Shown here: in pieces, positions 1-7,545 of the stretch | How the letters are laid out: every line of letters begins with the position of its first letter | Numbering within the stretch: position 1 is the first letter of the stretch | NCBI GenBank assembly: GCA_964352985.1 | Contig: CAYGUK010000070.1 | Location: forward strand, 1-20,838 | Length of the DNA: 20,838 bases | Direction: 5' to 3' | Source of the DNA: CAYGUK01 sp964352985 | Lineage (GTDB): Bacteria; Pseudomonadota; Gammaproteobacteria; JAHCLG01 | Notes under the pieces: model-generated | Database searches by the model: none | The model's input: the letters and a program-made list of their open reading frames with translations, nothing else | What the model was told of the DNA's origin: nothing | Translations under genes and position numbers: made by a program

Positions 1-32
1 TACTTTTGCAGGTTTAGTTTTCTTTTTCTAGT

Positions 33-254
33 ATGGGGTTTTTAAGTCGCTTACGTGTGAATCCCAACAAAATAGTTTGCAAAACTAAAAATCTAACTAA
101 GTTAGATGAAATAAATCAAAGCATGAAGAAAATATTTGCACAGGGTAATAAATCTAATTCAGATGAACTGTATATGTTGGCAGAGGATAAGCAGAGCCTT
201 TGTGAATATAACAAACTCTCTAAATACCTTTCATTACATCGTGGACACTCCTAA
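33..254 (+). pseudogene. Truncated ORF of unknown function, 3' end replaced by IS630 end
   Basis: A 73-codon frame starting at the first ATG after an in-frame TAG at 15-17. No ribosome binding site is visible. The product is polar and lysine-rich, and I do not recognise it. Its last residues (about LHRGHS) are translated from sequence that recurs almost unchanged at 2859-2882, which is the end of the IS630-type element. The natural 3' end of this gene was therefore lost and the stop codon comes from the IS. The frame is best read as a 5' gene remnant; whether it is still expressed cannot be judged. Confidence 0.4.
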
Positions 255-630
255 GCAGCTATTCGAATCGTAGAAATTTAGTTTTGCAAAAAGGCTGAAT
301 GTTATCTAAAAAGAAATACACATCCTTTAATAATAAATCAACATCAGCATGTTTATGATTGCGAGTAACATGATCATGCATTTGTTTCCACAGACATTCA
401 ATATTATTTTCATTTGGCGAATAAGCAGGTAAAAAATGCAACCGTATCTTAGCACCAGCATGAGCAAGAAAGGTCATTACTTTTTTCGATTTATGAATAA
501 CATAATTATCCAATATGAGATGGATTCGTTTACATCTTCTATAGATACCAATCATCTTTTTGAGCAACACTATAAATAAATCAGAATTTTTTCTATCTCT
601 GGTGCTGTAAATTGTAAAGGTTTAGATTTG
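229..630 (-). mobile_element. IS630-family element fragment 1 (C-terminal half of transposase)
   Basis: The minus strand encodes the C-terminal DDE region of an IS630-family transposase. The frame is open from about 621 down to the stop at 259-261; a GTG at 568-570 is the first start-like codon, but the homologous reading continues upstream of it. Visible signatures are the second catalytic Asp in HLILDNYVIHKSKK and the final block FLPAYSPNENNIECLWKQM, with the catalytic Glu plausibly in NNIE. The N-terminal HTH and first Asp are missing because the element is cut at about 631, where an IS481-type end begins. The outer end (about 229-255, containing GTGGACACTCC) matches the end of the second copy near 2865. 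This is a remnant that cannot transpose by itself. Confidence 0.8.
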
Positions 631-631
631 A

Positions 632-883
632 TCTGACACTCACGTCAAATTGGAGTAATATTCAATTCGACAAAAAATAAATCTTCAACCTCATTGAAGG
701 AGTGTCAGAAAGACAAGTTTATCGCAAAAAATCATCAAACCCAAGTTAGGATTATTGGAATTAGCCAAGCAATTGGGAAATGTATGAAAGGCCTGTAAAT
801 TCATGGGTTATTCACGAGATACATTTTATCGTTATCAAGAACTCTATGAGAATGGAGGGGAAGAAGCGTTACAAGAGAAATGA
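632..883 (+). mobile_element. IS481-family element fragment (end plus transposase HTH)
   Basis: Positions 731-883 read on the plus strand as the N-terminal HTH of an IS481-family transposase: KPKLGLLELAKQLGN, a TGA stop at 785-787, then KACKFMGYSRDTFYRYQELY and GGEEALQEK. This is the well-conserved leader of IS481 transposases; the catalytic rve domain that should follow is absent. Just upstream, TCTGACACTC (632-641) and GAGTGTCAGA (700-709) form a perfect 10-bp inverted repeat, which looks like element-end sequence. The left end abuts the truncated IS630 transposase, and the right side runs directly into an unrelated gene fragment. Internal stop, truncation and loss of the DDE domain show it is dead. 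Confidence 0.75.
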
Positions 884-1163
884 GCTGATCACTGTATCAC
901 TAGATTATCAAGGAATTGTTCAGCAGTCTCGTTTTAAAAAAGAAAATTATACGAACACAACTCTTGAAATTAAAAAGCTTGTTGCCTGCAATAATACTAT
1001 TAGCGTATATTTTTACTCTAGCTCAATTGATAAGAAAACAGATGAGTTAAAATATCGACGTATTTGCGGTATTTGGCAACTTAATGAAGACAATAAAATA
1101 GATAGGGTATGGGCTGTAGCAACATTGACGCATCAGTCTGGTTATGTCAAAAATGACCGCTGA
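884..1163 (+). pseudogene. C-terminal fragment, possibly NTF2/SnoaL-like, fused to IS481 remnant
   Basis: An open frame runs from an ATG at 780, but its first third is an out-of-frame reading of the IS481 remnant. Real coding resumes after about 884 and ends at 1163. The last 90 residues alternate hydrophobic strands (LEIKKLVAC, TISVYFYSSS, RRICGIWQLNEDNKIDRVWAVAT). The pattern 'giw.l..dkI.r.wav' resembles the last strands of NTF2/SnoaL-fold proteins, which is a weak, pattern-based assignment. The N-terminal half is missing, so this is the 3' stump of a gene cut by the IS, now carrying an accidental chimeric start. Confidence 0.4.
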
Positions 1164-1313
1164 TTTAAGTTGTTGCGTATAAAAACCAGTCAGAGGAATG
1201 TCATCTTGTTACAAGTTAGCTACAAAAAGAGGCAATCAATTATTAATTTAAACTTCAGATTGCAAAGTGTTGACACGTTAAATAAAAACAGCTTTACATC
1301 TGAGCTTGATACA

Positions 1314-2366
1314 TCATGCTGGAAATATTTTTAATGCTTTAAAGTGATCTTTTATCGCCGCATGAAAAGAGGGGAACTCATGGTAAGTGAGTGTTGGATA
1401 TGATTTAAGAGTATCTTTAAGAATTTTTTGAATAGCAGGATAATGTGTGTGACAGATAGTAGGGAATAAATGATGTATCACTTGGAAATTTAGGCCTCCG
1501 ATATACCAAGTTAGCCATTTATTTTTAGTGGAATAATCTGCGGTTGTCATAAGTTGTAGTAAAACAAAATCGTCAGGGCCAGGCTTAAATGAGTTAAAAA
1601 ATGTAGTTTCAGTGTTGATATGCGCCGATTGAAAAACTAATGTTAAAATTAGTCCAAAAACTGCATTATAAATAGTCCAGCAAAGAATCACATTTAAAAC
1701 ACTATTGAATGCAATATATGGTAATAGTATTGATAAAATAAAGTATAAAACTCTAGAACTTAAAATGTCTGTTAAACACTTTCTTTTTTGAGTGGAATTA
1801 AGATTGTATTTATTGCGTATCAAGTCGAAGAGATCGTCATAAACAATCCATTTTATAACGATTAAACAATATAGAGGGATTGCATATAAATACTGAAATT
1901 TATGCCAAGGCTTGTTAGGCTGTTTGGTACTAAATTTAAATAATGGACCGCCATCTATATCATGATCTTGACCTGATATATTAGTATTATGATGGTGTGC
2001 TTTAACATGCTTGAAATGCCAAATGTAGGCGCTACAGCCCACACTATGAAAGATGGCGTAACAGAAAAGCTTATTTAACCACCTTTTTCGAAACAGAGCA
2101 TAATGTGAAGCATCATGCATGATTCCAAGCACTGCGGCTATTTGAAAAAATATGCTTAATGTTAGAAAAAGAATACTGAATGTGGCTGCTATAGGTCCAA
2201 AAAATATTAGAGCGGAATAAGAGAAGAGTAATCCTGATACAATAATAGTAACCTTAAGGCTAATCTTTTTTCCACCCTTAGTATGAATAGATGTCGCTTT
2301 AAACAACTCTTTTACATGAGCACGAAGATTTCGCGTAAATTCTATGGAGTGATTTTCTACAAACAT
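1314..2366 (-). CDS. Membrane fatty-acid desaturase family protein
   Basis: The 350-residue product is an integral membrane di-iron fatty-acid desaturase. These enzymes use oxygen and an electron donor to introduce a double bond into an acyl chain at the membrane. All three histidine boxes are present: HDASH (residues 84-88), HVKAHHH (about 120-126) and QVIHHLFP (about 295-302). The QxxHH form of the third box resembles front-end and acyl-lipid desaturases. Hydrophobic segments around 40-82, 100-115, 155-175 and 205-245 fit the usual four-helix topology. No N-terminal cytochrome b5 domain is present. The gene lies 91 bp downstream of a cold-shock gene on the same strand, with a strong hairpin between them and no convincing promoter of its own. 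Co-expression with the cold-shock gene is plausible. Regiospecificity cannot be read from the sequence. Confidence 0.88.
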   Translation of the reverse strand: MFVENHSIEFTRNLRAHVKELFKATSIHTKGGKKISLKVTIIVSGLLFSYSALIFFGPIAATFSILFLTLSIFFQIAAVLGIMHDASHYALFRKRWLNKLFCYAIFHSVGCSAYIWHFKHVKAHHHNTNISGQDHDIDGGPLFKFSTKQPNKPWHKFQYLYAIPLYCLIVIKWIVYDDLFDLIRNKYNLNSTQKRKCLTDILSSRVLYFILSILLPYIAFNSVLNVILCWTIYNAVFGLILTLVFQSAHINTETTFFNSFKPGPDDFVLLQLMTTADYSTKNKWLTWYIGGLNFQVIHHLFPTICHTHYPAIQKILKDTLKSYPTLTYHEFPSFHAAIKDHFKALKIFPA

Positions 2367-2412
2367 AAGTAAACTGACGCAGAATATTTTTGAACGTTAA
2401 ACACATATTTTT

Positions 2413-2438
2413 GACCAGGTATGAGAATATACCTGGTC
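2413..2438. terminator. Perfect hairpin between cold-shock gene and desaturase gene
   Basis: GACCAGGTAT (2413-2422) and ATACCTGGTC (2429-2438) pair perfectly over 10 bp with a 6-nt loop, 20 bp past the stop of the minus-strand cold-shock gene. On the minus strand the stem is followed by an A-run, not T's, so it is not a classical intrinsic terminator for that gene. It could attenuate or stabilise a cold-shock/desaturase transcript, or be an operator. Confidence 0.45.
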
Positions 2439-2457
2439 TCAAGAATTATGGGACTAG

Positions 2458-2667
2458 TCAAATGATCACAATATCTTCGGCTTGTGGTCCTTTTTCTCCT
2501 TGAGTAACTTTGAACGCAACTTTTTGTCCTTCAACTAAAGTTTTAAATCCAGAGCTAATGATTGAGCGAAAATGAGCAAATACGTCACCTCCATCTTCGC
2601 GTTCGATAAAGCCAAAACCTTTTGATTCATTAAACCATTTAACAGTGCCAGTAATTGTATTAGACAT
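2458..2667 (-). CDS. Cold-shock protein, CspA family
   Basis: A 69-residue single cold-shock domain. It contains the nucleic-acid-binding motifs RNP1 KGFGFI (residues 16-21) and RNP2 DVFAHF (28-33), plus the typical TGTVKWFN start and the GPQAEDI end. Length and motifs are normal for the family, which binds single-stranded RNA or DNA and melts secondary structure in the cytoplasm. RNP2 has Ala where Val is common (DVFVHF). Start: ATG at 2665-2667 with GGAG 7 nt upstream. A strong promoter lies about 135 bp upstream, giving a long leader like those of cold-induced csp genes. Cold induction is an inference; many Csp paralogues are constitutive. Confidence 0.95.
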   Translation of the reverse strand: MSNTITGTVKWFNESKGFGFIEREDGGDVFAHFRSIISSGFKTLVEGQKVAFKVTQGEKGPQAEDIVII

Positions 2668-2829
2668 TTATTGTCTCCAGTAGTTATTAATAAGATATAG
2701 CAGCAAAACTGAAATTTAAAAACTGCAGGACGGCGTACAAAAAGAATGGCGACGAAATGGAGTAAATCAACAACAATTTTATATTGTTACTATGATGTGG
2801 ATTATGCTTGTTAAGCGATAGCAAGTCAA
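2668..2829 (-). promoter_or_regulatory. Sigma-70 promoter and long 5' leader of the cold-shock gene
   Basis: On the minus strand, TTGACT (2824-2829) is followed by a 17-bp spacer and CATAAT (2801-2806), close to consensus. Transcription would start near 2794, leaving a leader of about 125 nt before the ATG. The leader opens with a hairpin AACAAT/ATTGTT (2772-2777 with 2783-2788). Long structured leaders are known for cspA-type genes, where they control stability and translation with temperature. Confidence 0.65.
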
Positions 2830-2864
2830 TAACTAACTTAAGATAATTTTAAACACCATTCACT

Positions 2865-3218
2865 ACATTGTGGACACTCCTAAGTAACCATTTTAATAGT
2901 AGAAATTTTAACTTTGCAAAATGGTTGAATGTAGTCTAAGAAATAGTAGACATCGCCTAATAAAGTATAAATGTCGATATGTTTGTGATTTTGCGTGACA
3001 TGGTCGTGCATTTGCTTCCATAACCGTTTAATCTGATTTCCATTTGGAGAGGATGAAGGTAAAAATTGTAAACGGATTTTATATCCTTTATGTGCTAAAA
3101 AAAGTGTTACTTTATTCCATTTATGAATAATATCGTTATCAAGAATAAAATGAATTCGTATCAGCAGTTTTATTTCTTGATGTCTTTGTAACTCATCGGA
3201 ATCATAATTTTTTTGCAT
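2865..3218 (-). mobile_element. IS630-family fragment 2, fused to the 5' end of another gene
   Basis: The 112-residue frame is chimeric. From about residue 18 it matches the first IS630 fragment (IHFILDNDIIHKWNKV, LQFLPSSSPNGNQIKRLWKQ). Here the final acidic block reads SPNGNQIKR instead of SPNENNIEC, so the catalytic Glu is gone. The first 17 residues (MQKNYDSDELQRHQEIK) are not IS sequence. They have a good ribosome binding site (AAGGAAG, 6 nt before the ATG at 3216-3218) and follow another decayed minus-strand frame. They are probably the genuine start of a host gene truncated by the element. The IS end near 2865 contains the same GTGGACACTCCTAAG as fragment 1. Confidence 0.75.
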
Positions 3219-3281
3219 GACTAACTTCCTTTTTTTTAATAAAGCGGTATCGATACAAATCCGATATAAATCTGTGTCTCT

Positions 3282-3517
3282 TCATTTTACTGTGAAAATT
3301 GGATCAAATGCTGATATATTACTTTCATTTTCTATAGATTCGGGTTGCTCAAATATTTTTTCAACACGTTTGCCATTATATTAGATAATTTTTCAGCATC
3401 TTTCATTGAAAAGGTTTGTTTGGCGACAATCTACAAATCATTATACTCACCCCTTTTACTATATTCCAATTGATGACCATCCCCATCAATCAAAATACGC
3501 TGTATTAAAAAGCGTAT
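3282..3517 (-). pseudogene. Decayed coding frame, unrecognised
   Basis: Minus-strand translation gives a coherent protein-like text interrupted by one stop (TAG, 3431-3433) and at least one frameshift near 3380. The segments are RFLIQRILIDGDGHQLEYSK, then IVAKQTFSMKDAEKLSNI, and after the shift YNGKRVEKIFEQPESIENES ending in FDPIFTVK. I do not recognise the family. It lies 63 bp upstream of the truncated MQKNYDSDE frame, so the two may have been an operon before the IS damage. Confidence 0.45.
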
Positions 3518-3570
3518 TTAAGATTCGGTTATTCTTTATATGTTGAAAAATCTTGGGCTTGGAGGCTTAT

Positions 3571-3598
3571 AAAACATATTATTTTCCTAATATGTTTT
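3571..3598. terminator. AT-rich 11-bp inverted repeat
   Basis: AAAACATATTA (3571-3581) and TAATATGTTTT (3588-3598) pair perfectly around a 6-nt loop in the gap between a minus-strand pseudogene and the plus-strand cytochrome b561 remnant. The arms provide A- and T-runs on both strands, so a weak bidirectional terminator is possible, but the stem has little GC. Confidence 0.35.
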
Positions 3599-3715
3599 TC
3601 TAACAGAATAGGTTTGGGACTCGATTTCTATTCTCTTCATCTAAAGTATATAGTTATATCCTAGGTTAATAGGTAGAATCATCTTCTTTGTTGAACACTT
3701 TAATGTGAGGCATAA

Positions 3716-3856
3716 ATGAATTTGCTAAATACCACGCGTAAATGGGGCGTTTTAAGCATTGCGCTAGCCGCATTAAAGCATCACTTTATTGATCACGATG
3801 ACACGTTAAAAAGAATGATTGGAATAAATATTGACAAAGGAAGGAACGTAAAATGA
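3716..3856 (+). pseudogene. Cytochrome b561 remnant with in-frame internal deletion (yceJ-like)
   Basis: A 46-codon frame with a good ribosome binding site (GAGG, 5 nt before the ATG). Residues 1-17 (MNLLNTTRKWGVLSIAL) match the N-terminus of bacterial cytochrome b561 proteins up to the point where the haem-ligating HW and the first helix should follow. Residues 18-31 (AALKHHFIDHDDTL) match the extreme C-terminus, where AALxHHFIxxDxTLxRM is typical. The four transmembrane helices and most haem ligands, some 120-130 residues, are missing without loss of frame. Its TGA overlaps the ATG of yceI (ATGA). In many bacteria a b561 gene precedes yceI. The product cannot be an electron carrier, but translating this stub may still serve to couple expression of yceI. 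Confidence 0.75.
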
Positions 3857-4422
3857 AAAAATTTTTTTTTATTTTTGGAATTTTTATTTTCGCTATAAAT
3901 TCTACGTTTGCAGCAAAATATATTATTGACACTAAAGGTAGCCATGCTTTTATCCATTTTAAAATAAAACATTTGGGTTATAGTTGGCTTTATGGTCGAT
4001 TTAATAAATTCGAGGGTTATTTTACCTTTGATAAAAATAATATTAATGACTCAAAAGTGAATGTAACGATTAATATGAATAGTGTCGATAGCAATCATAC
4101 TGAACGAGATATTCATTTAAGAGGAAAGGATTTTTTTGATGTCGCCAACTATCCTACGGCAACATTTACTTCAACTTCTTTTAAGATGACGGGTAAAGAT
4201 TCTGCTAAGTTAAATGGAAATTTAACACTACATGGCGTAACGAAACCCATTACCATTCATGTGCAAAAAATTGGCGAAGGTGATGATCCTTGGGGCGGTT
4301 ATCGTATGGGGTTTGAAGGAACAACAAAAATTACGCTAAAAGATTTTAAAATTGCAAAAGATTTAGGTCCAAACTCACAACAAGCAGATGTAACACTCTC
4401 AATTGAAGGTATTCGAGAATAA
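3853..4422 (+). CDS. yceI: YceI-family periplasmic lipid-binding protein
   Basis: The 189-residue product has a signal peptide (MKKFFFIFGIFIFAINSTFA, cleavage about residue 20-21). A complete YceI lipocalin-like beta barrel follows: YIIDTKGSHAFIHFKIKHLG near the start, the DVANYPTATFTS motif in the middle, NGNLTLHGVTKPI, and the closing strands ending DVTLSIEG. Members of this family bind polyisoprenoid-type lipids in the periplasm and are often co-encoded with cytochrome b561. Here the partner gene immediately upstream is reduced to its ends, and the start codon overlaps that gene's stop by translational coupling. Length and motifs are normal. The physiological ligand is not known from sequence. 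Confidence 0.93.
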   Translation: MKKFFFIFGIFIFAINSTFAAKYIIDTKGSHAFIHFKIKHLGYSWLYGRFNKFEGYFTFDKNNINDSKVNVTINMNSVDSNHTERDIHLRGKDFFDVANYPTATFTSTSFKMTGKDSAKLNGNLTLHGVTKPITIHVQKIGEGDDPWGGYRMGFEGTTKITLKDFKIAKDLGPNSQQADVTLSIEGIRE

Positions 4423-4457
4423 CTTAAAACGGATTTATCACGAAAAAATATTCGTTT

Positions 4458-4491
4458 GATAAACTCATCACATAGTAAAGATGAGTTTATC
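4458..4491 (+). terminator. Likely terminator after yceI
   Basis: GATAAACTCATC (4458-4469) pairs perfectly with GATGAGTTTATC (4480-4491) over 12 bp, 36 bp after the yceI stop, followed by a T-containing stretch. The weak U-tract makes it imperfect as an intrinsic terminator. Confidence 0.55.
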
Positions 4492-4752
4492 TACATTTAT
4501 ATTGCCTACAATGTTGGTATTTTATTGAAAGTAATAAAATGCCAATAATTGCGTAGAAAATTGTTATAACAGACATTCTGTTAGTCGAGCTTGTGTATAA
4601 AAACGTATCTGAATTAACAATACAATAAGGTTATTGTGACAAAATTTTCTTTTAAAAAAAATATTTTAGCGCTATCATCAAGTGCGGACATTCTTGTGGT
4701 TTCTAAACTAAGGCTTGGTCTAATTTAATAATCATTATTTTATTTAATCTGA
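4492..4752 (+). promoter_or_regulatory. Leader region of the amino-sugar operon
   Basis: No gene is seen. It holds a 13-bp inverted repeat with one wobble pair (TTGGTATTTTATT 4514-4526 with AATAAAATGCCAA 4533-4545). It also holds TGACAAAATTT (4637-4647), the same 11-mer that overlaps the promoter near the XRE-kinase regulator at 8781-8791. No promoter close to consensus was found. A two-codon ATG-GAT-TAA with a good AAGGA site occurs at 4766, just before the likely start of the next gene. Confidence 0.3.
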
Positions 4753-5904
4753 TTGATCTTAAGGAATGGATTAAATATAGATAACAATGGGAAAACTATG
4801 GACCCTGCAAACGATTTACCTATTGATTTTCATTGTCATGGAGTTGATTCATTCGATTTCACTGATATTCATTCGATTAATTTAATTGATATTGAAAAAT
4901 ATTTATCAGTAAAGCAACAAAGATCAATTTTAACTCTTTATCTTCCTAAATTTAGATTTGAAGACTTTATTAATTTTATTGATGAGTTCCATCAAAGTAA
5001 AAAAAGGGGAAATTATTCACATATTTTAGGCGTAGGATTAGAAGGGCCGCTTTTAGCAAGCCATGGTGGAACACCTGATGTGGGAGTGTGGGCGCCAGAA
5101 CGAATGCATTGGGAACAATTAGCCAAATGTGGGAAAAAAGGTTTAATCTATATTATCTTATCGCCTGATGCTTATATTAATGAGAGCAATTTTTCTAACG
5201 TACCAAATAATAACTCACTGCCATCAATGTCTTGGATTGTCGAAACATTGCTTGAAGGTGGGGTACTACCATCACCGGGTCATTTTACAAAAAATAATCC
5301 AAATGCTAGTGCTAAAAAACTAAAAGAAATGCTACAAATTGTTAAAGACTGGGGACATTGCCCAATCCTTACGGATCATTTTCTAAACGACATGCCGCAT
5401 AATTTTAAGCATGCTTGGCGAACAAAAAAAGAAAAACATCAAAGATTATTAGATATTAATGAAATAAATATCAATGCTTGGAATCAAAGTAACATAGAGG
5501 AAAAGCTTGGAATAATTCCCGCAATGATTGTCGAACATGCGCTGCAGGGTACGTTAAAAGTGTGTCAAAATTTTGATGGTGAACATGTTGATCTATTGAT
5601 TGTAAAAAAATTAGTAGAACTAATTCAAGCTCAGAATATTATATTAATGACTGATTCCATAGAAAGTAGATTTCTCGCAGGCCGAAAATTACATCAAGAA
5701 GAGGGTTCTACACTGTTATATCAAGATAACGGAATTGTCGCAGTGGGCAGTTGTCAGTTGAATACCCAGATAGAAAATATGTTCCAAGTAGGATTGCTGA
5801 GTGAACAAATTAAATTGATCACAAATATTGTTCCTAGTGAATTATTAAACAAACGTAACGAATATATTAAACTGATATCACATGATAAAATTAGCTATAT
5901 TTGA
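4753..5904 (+). CDS. NagA-like N-acetyl amino-sugar deacetylase (amidohydrolase)
   Basis: An amidohydrolase-superfamily protein most like N-acetylglucosamine-6-phosphate deacetylase, which removes acetate from GlcNAc-6-P. Numbered from the TTG at 4753, the key positions of the family are present: N-terminal FHCHG (26-30), the metal Glu in GLEGPLL (E97), His in SPGHFT (H177), His in LTDHFLNDM (H209), His in FDGEHVD (H278), and the catalytic Asp in LMTDS (D301). The active site therefore looks intact although overall sequence is divergent. The TTG start has no ribosome binding site, and ATG at 4798 (MDPANDLPIDFHCHG) is more likely. The gene overlaps the HAD gene by 23 bp in a three-gene operon. 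The exact substrate (GlcNAc-6-P or another N-acetylated sugar) is inferred from family and context. Confidence 0.78.
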   Translation: MILRNGLNIDNNGKTMDPANDLPIDFHCHGVDSFDFTDIHSINLIDIEKYLSVKQQRSILTLYLPKFRFEDFINFIDEFHQSKKRGNYSHILGVGLEGPLLASHGGTPDVGVWAPERMHWEQLAKCGKKGLIYIILSPDAYINESNFSNVPNNNSLPSMSWIVETLLEGGVLPSPGHFTKNNPNASAKKLKEMLQIVKDWGHCPILTDHFLNDMPHNFKHAWRTKKEKHQRLLDINEININAWNQSNIEEKLGIIPAMIVEHALQGTLKVCQNFDGEHVDLLIVKKLVELIQAQNIILMTDSIESRFLAGRKLHQEEGSTLLYQDNGIVAVGSCQLNTQIENMFQVGLLSEQIKLITNIVPSELLNKRNEYIKLISHDKISYI

Positions 5905-6526
5905 TTGGGATGGTACACTTGCTAATTCACTCGAAAAAATCATTGAGTGTAAACAATTTCTATCAAAGAAGTATCATTTGCCGCTACCCAGTCGAGATAC
6001 GATTAAAAGCGTCATTGGAATAGAATTTAATAAAGCGATGAAACGCTGCTTTCCAGATGCCAACCCGAAGCAACTAAGTCAATTATGTGAAGAGTTTCAT
6101 GATTTAATGAAAACAGCTCATTATCAAGCCGCGCTATTTCCAAACGTTAAAGTAGTTCTAAATAAATTAATTGCAAAAAAAATTCATTTAGCTATTGCAT
6201 CAGCAAAAGATGAAAAAGAGTTGATGAGTGCCTTAACACACCATGGCATAGTGGATAAGTTTGCTAAAATTTATGCTGGAAATATGAAATATAGTAAACC
6301 AGATAAAGCAATAATTATAGAACTAATGGAATATTTTAAATGTAAAAATAATGAAGTAATAATGATCGGCGATACGATTACTGATATCACCTTTGCCAGA
6401 AATGCGAATATTAAAGTTGTCGCAGTGAGCAGCGGGGCTGACTCTGAAGCGACTTTAAGCCTTGCAAATCCTGACATGTTAATAGAAAATGTCAGTCAGC
6501 TTGAAAATATTATTGATAATTTATGA
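5882..6526 (+). CDS. HAD-superfamily phosphatase (Gph/phosphoglycolate-phosphatase-like)
   Basis: The 214-residue product carries all four HAD motifs. Motif I is DWDGTLANS with nucleophile D8 and acid D10, motif II the Ser in IASAKD (about S107), motif III the Lys in SKPDK (about K139), and motif IV is GDTITDI (D164/D168). A helical cap lies between residues 15 and 85, as in the beta-phosphoglucomutase/phosphoglycolate phosphatase group. It probably hydrolyses a small phosphorylated metabolite in the cytoplasm. It overlaps the deacetylase gene by 23 bp and the transporter gene by 4 bp (ATGA), so the three are translationally coupled. By context the substrate is likely a sugar or amino-sugar phosphate; the sequence does not show which. 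Confidence 0.88.
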   Translation: MIKLAIFDWDGTLANSLEKIIECKQFLSKKYHLPLPSRDTIKSVIGIEFNKAMKRCFPDANPKQLSQLCEEFHDLMKTAHYQAALFPNVKVVLNKLIAKKIHLAIASAKDEKELMSALTHHGIVDKFAKIYAGNMKYSKPDKAIIIELMEYFKCKNNEVIMIGDTITDITFARNANIKVVAVSSGADSEATLSLANPDMLIENVSQLENIIDNL

Positions 6527-7500
6527 TGATACACAACAGTATTGTAGCAATAATCTTAGCCGGTATAATGAATGGTTCTTTTATTATACCCTCTAGATAC
6601 ACTCGAAATTTAAATAGCGAACAAGTCTGGTTGATTCATAGTTCTGTTGGGTTATTAATTATCCCATTAGTAATTTTGTTTATTTCACCAAACATTCTAA
6701 ACGCCTATTTATCAGAGACGCATTCATCAATACTCATTTTGCTGATATGCGGCTTGTTATTTGGTGTGGGCCAAATTCTATTTTCAAAATCGATTAACTT
6801 AATAGGAATAGGGTTAAGCTTTGCAATTAATTTAGGTTTAGGTGTTGCTATTGGCTCTTTGTATGTGGTTATTTGCCATGGATTATTATTTACTAAACAT
6901 GGCGCAATGGTTTCTTTCTCGATAATATTAATTCTACTTGCACTGTATATTAATTATGTATCAAGCAAAGCCTCGAATATAGAAACAAAAAGTCATGAAA
7001 AAAAACGTTACCATCTTGGTTGGTTATTTGCGCTATTAACAGGTTTAACAAGTGGTATACAAAATATTGCTTTTGTAATCGTGGCATTTAATCCTAATCA
7101 TCATTTAGTTAATTTAAATCCCTTTTGGGTTTGGCCACTATTTTTGATTTCTGCTTCTATCCCGATGATGATTGGTTTTTCTATTTCAATAAAAATGAAG
7201 AACAACTACCATACTAAAAAACTCAGTTATGACACAAAAAATCTATTACTGATCACCATGATGGGCATATTGTTTACCGGTTCGTTATATTTTTATAGTA
7301 CGGGTATGCAATCACTTAACGCAATCAGTCGGGTAATTGGCTGGCCATCTTTTATGGTTGCAATTATTCTCTCATCCCAAGTTTGGGGAATAATTCATAA
7401 GGATAAAACGATAATAAAAAATAGAAAGAATATTTTTTATAAAATAATAAGTATTGGGTTTTTGATTGCATCGATTCTAATATTGAGTTTTTATCATTAA
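6523..7500 (+). CDS. RhaT-like sugar transporter (DMT superfamily, about 10 TM)
   Basis: The 325-residue product is almost entirely hydrophobic, with about ten transmembrane segments in two five-helix halves. The halves are separated by a polar loop at about residues 145-165 (SSKASNIETKSHEKKRYH). The start (MNGSFIIPSRYTRNLNSEQVWLIHSS) and second-half features resemble the L-rhamnose/proton symporter RhaT family of the drug/metabolite transporter superfamily. The ATG overlaps the HAD stop (ATGA). As the last gene of the operon with a NagA-like deacetylase and a phosphatase, it probably imports the sugar these enzymes handle. Family assignment is good; rhamnose itself is unlikely as substrate because no rhamnose catabolic gene is nearby. 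Confidence 0.75.
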   Translation: MMIHNSIVAIILAGIMNGSFIIPSRYTRNLNSEQVWLIHSSVGLLIIPLVILFISPNILNAYLSETHSSILILLICGLLFGVGQILFSKSINLIGIGLSFAINLGLGVAIGSLYVVICHGLLFTKHGAMVSFSIILILLALYINYVSSKASNIETKSHEKKRYHLGWLFALLTGLTSGIQNIAFVIVAFNPNHHLVNLNPFWVWPLFLISASIPMMIGFSISIKMKNNYHTKKLSYDTKNLLLITMMGILFTGSLYFYSTGMQSLNAISRVIGWPSFMVAIILSSQVWGIIHKDKTIIKNRKNIFYKIISIGFLIASILILSFYH

Positions 7501-7545
7501 ATAGGGCTAAGATATTTCTCTATTAAGTATCAGTTACAAAAATCA

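Noticed and set aside
4686..4712. GCGGACATTCTTG resembling the IS630 end GTGGACACTCCTA
   Set aside because: Only partial similarity over a dozen bases, with no transposase remnant beside it.
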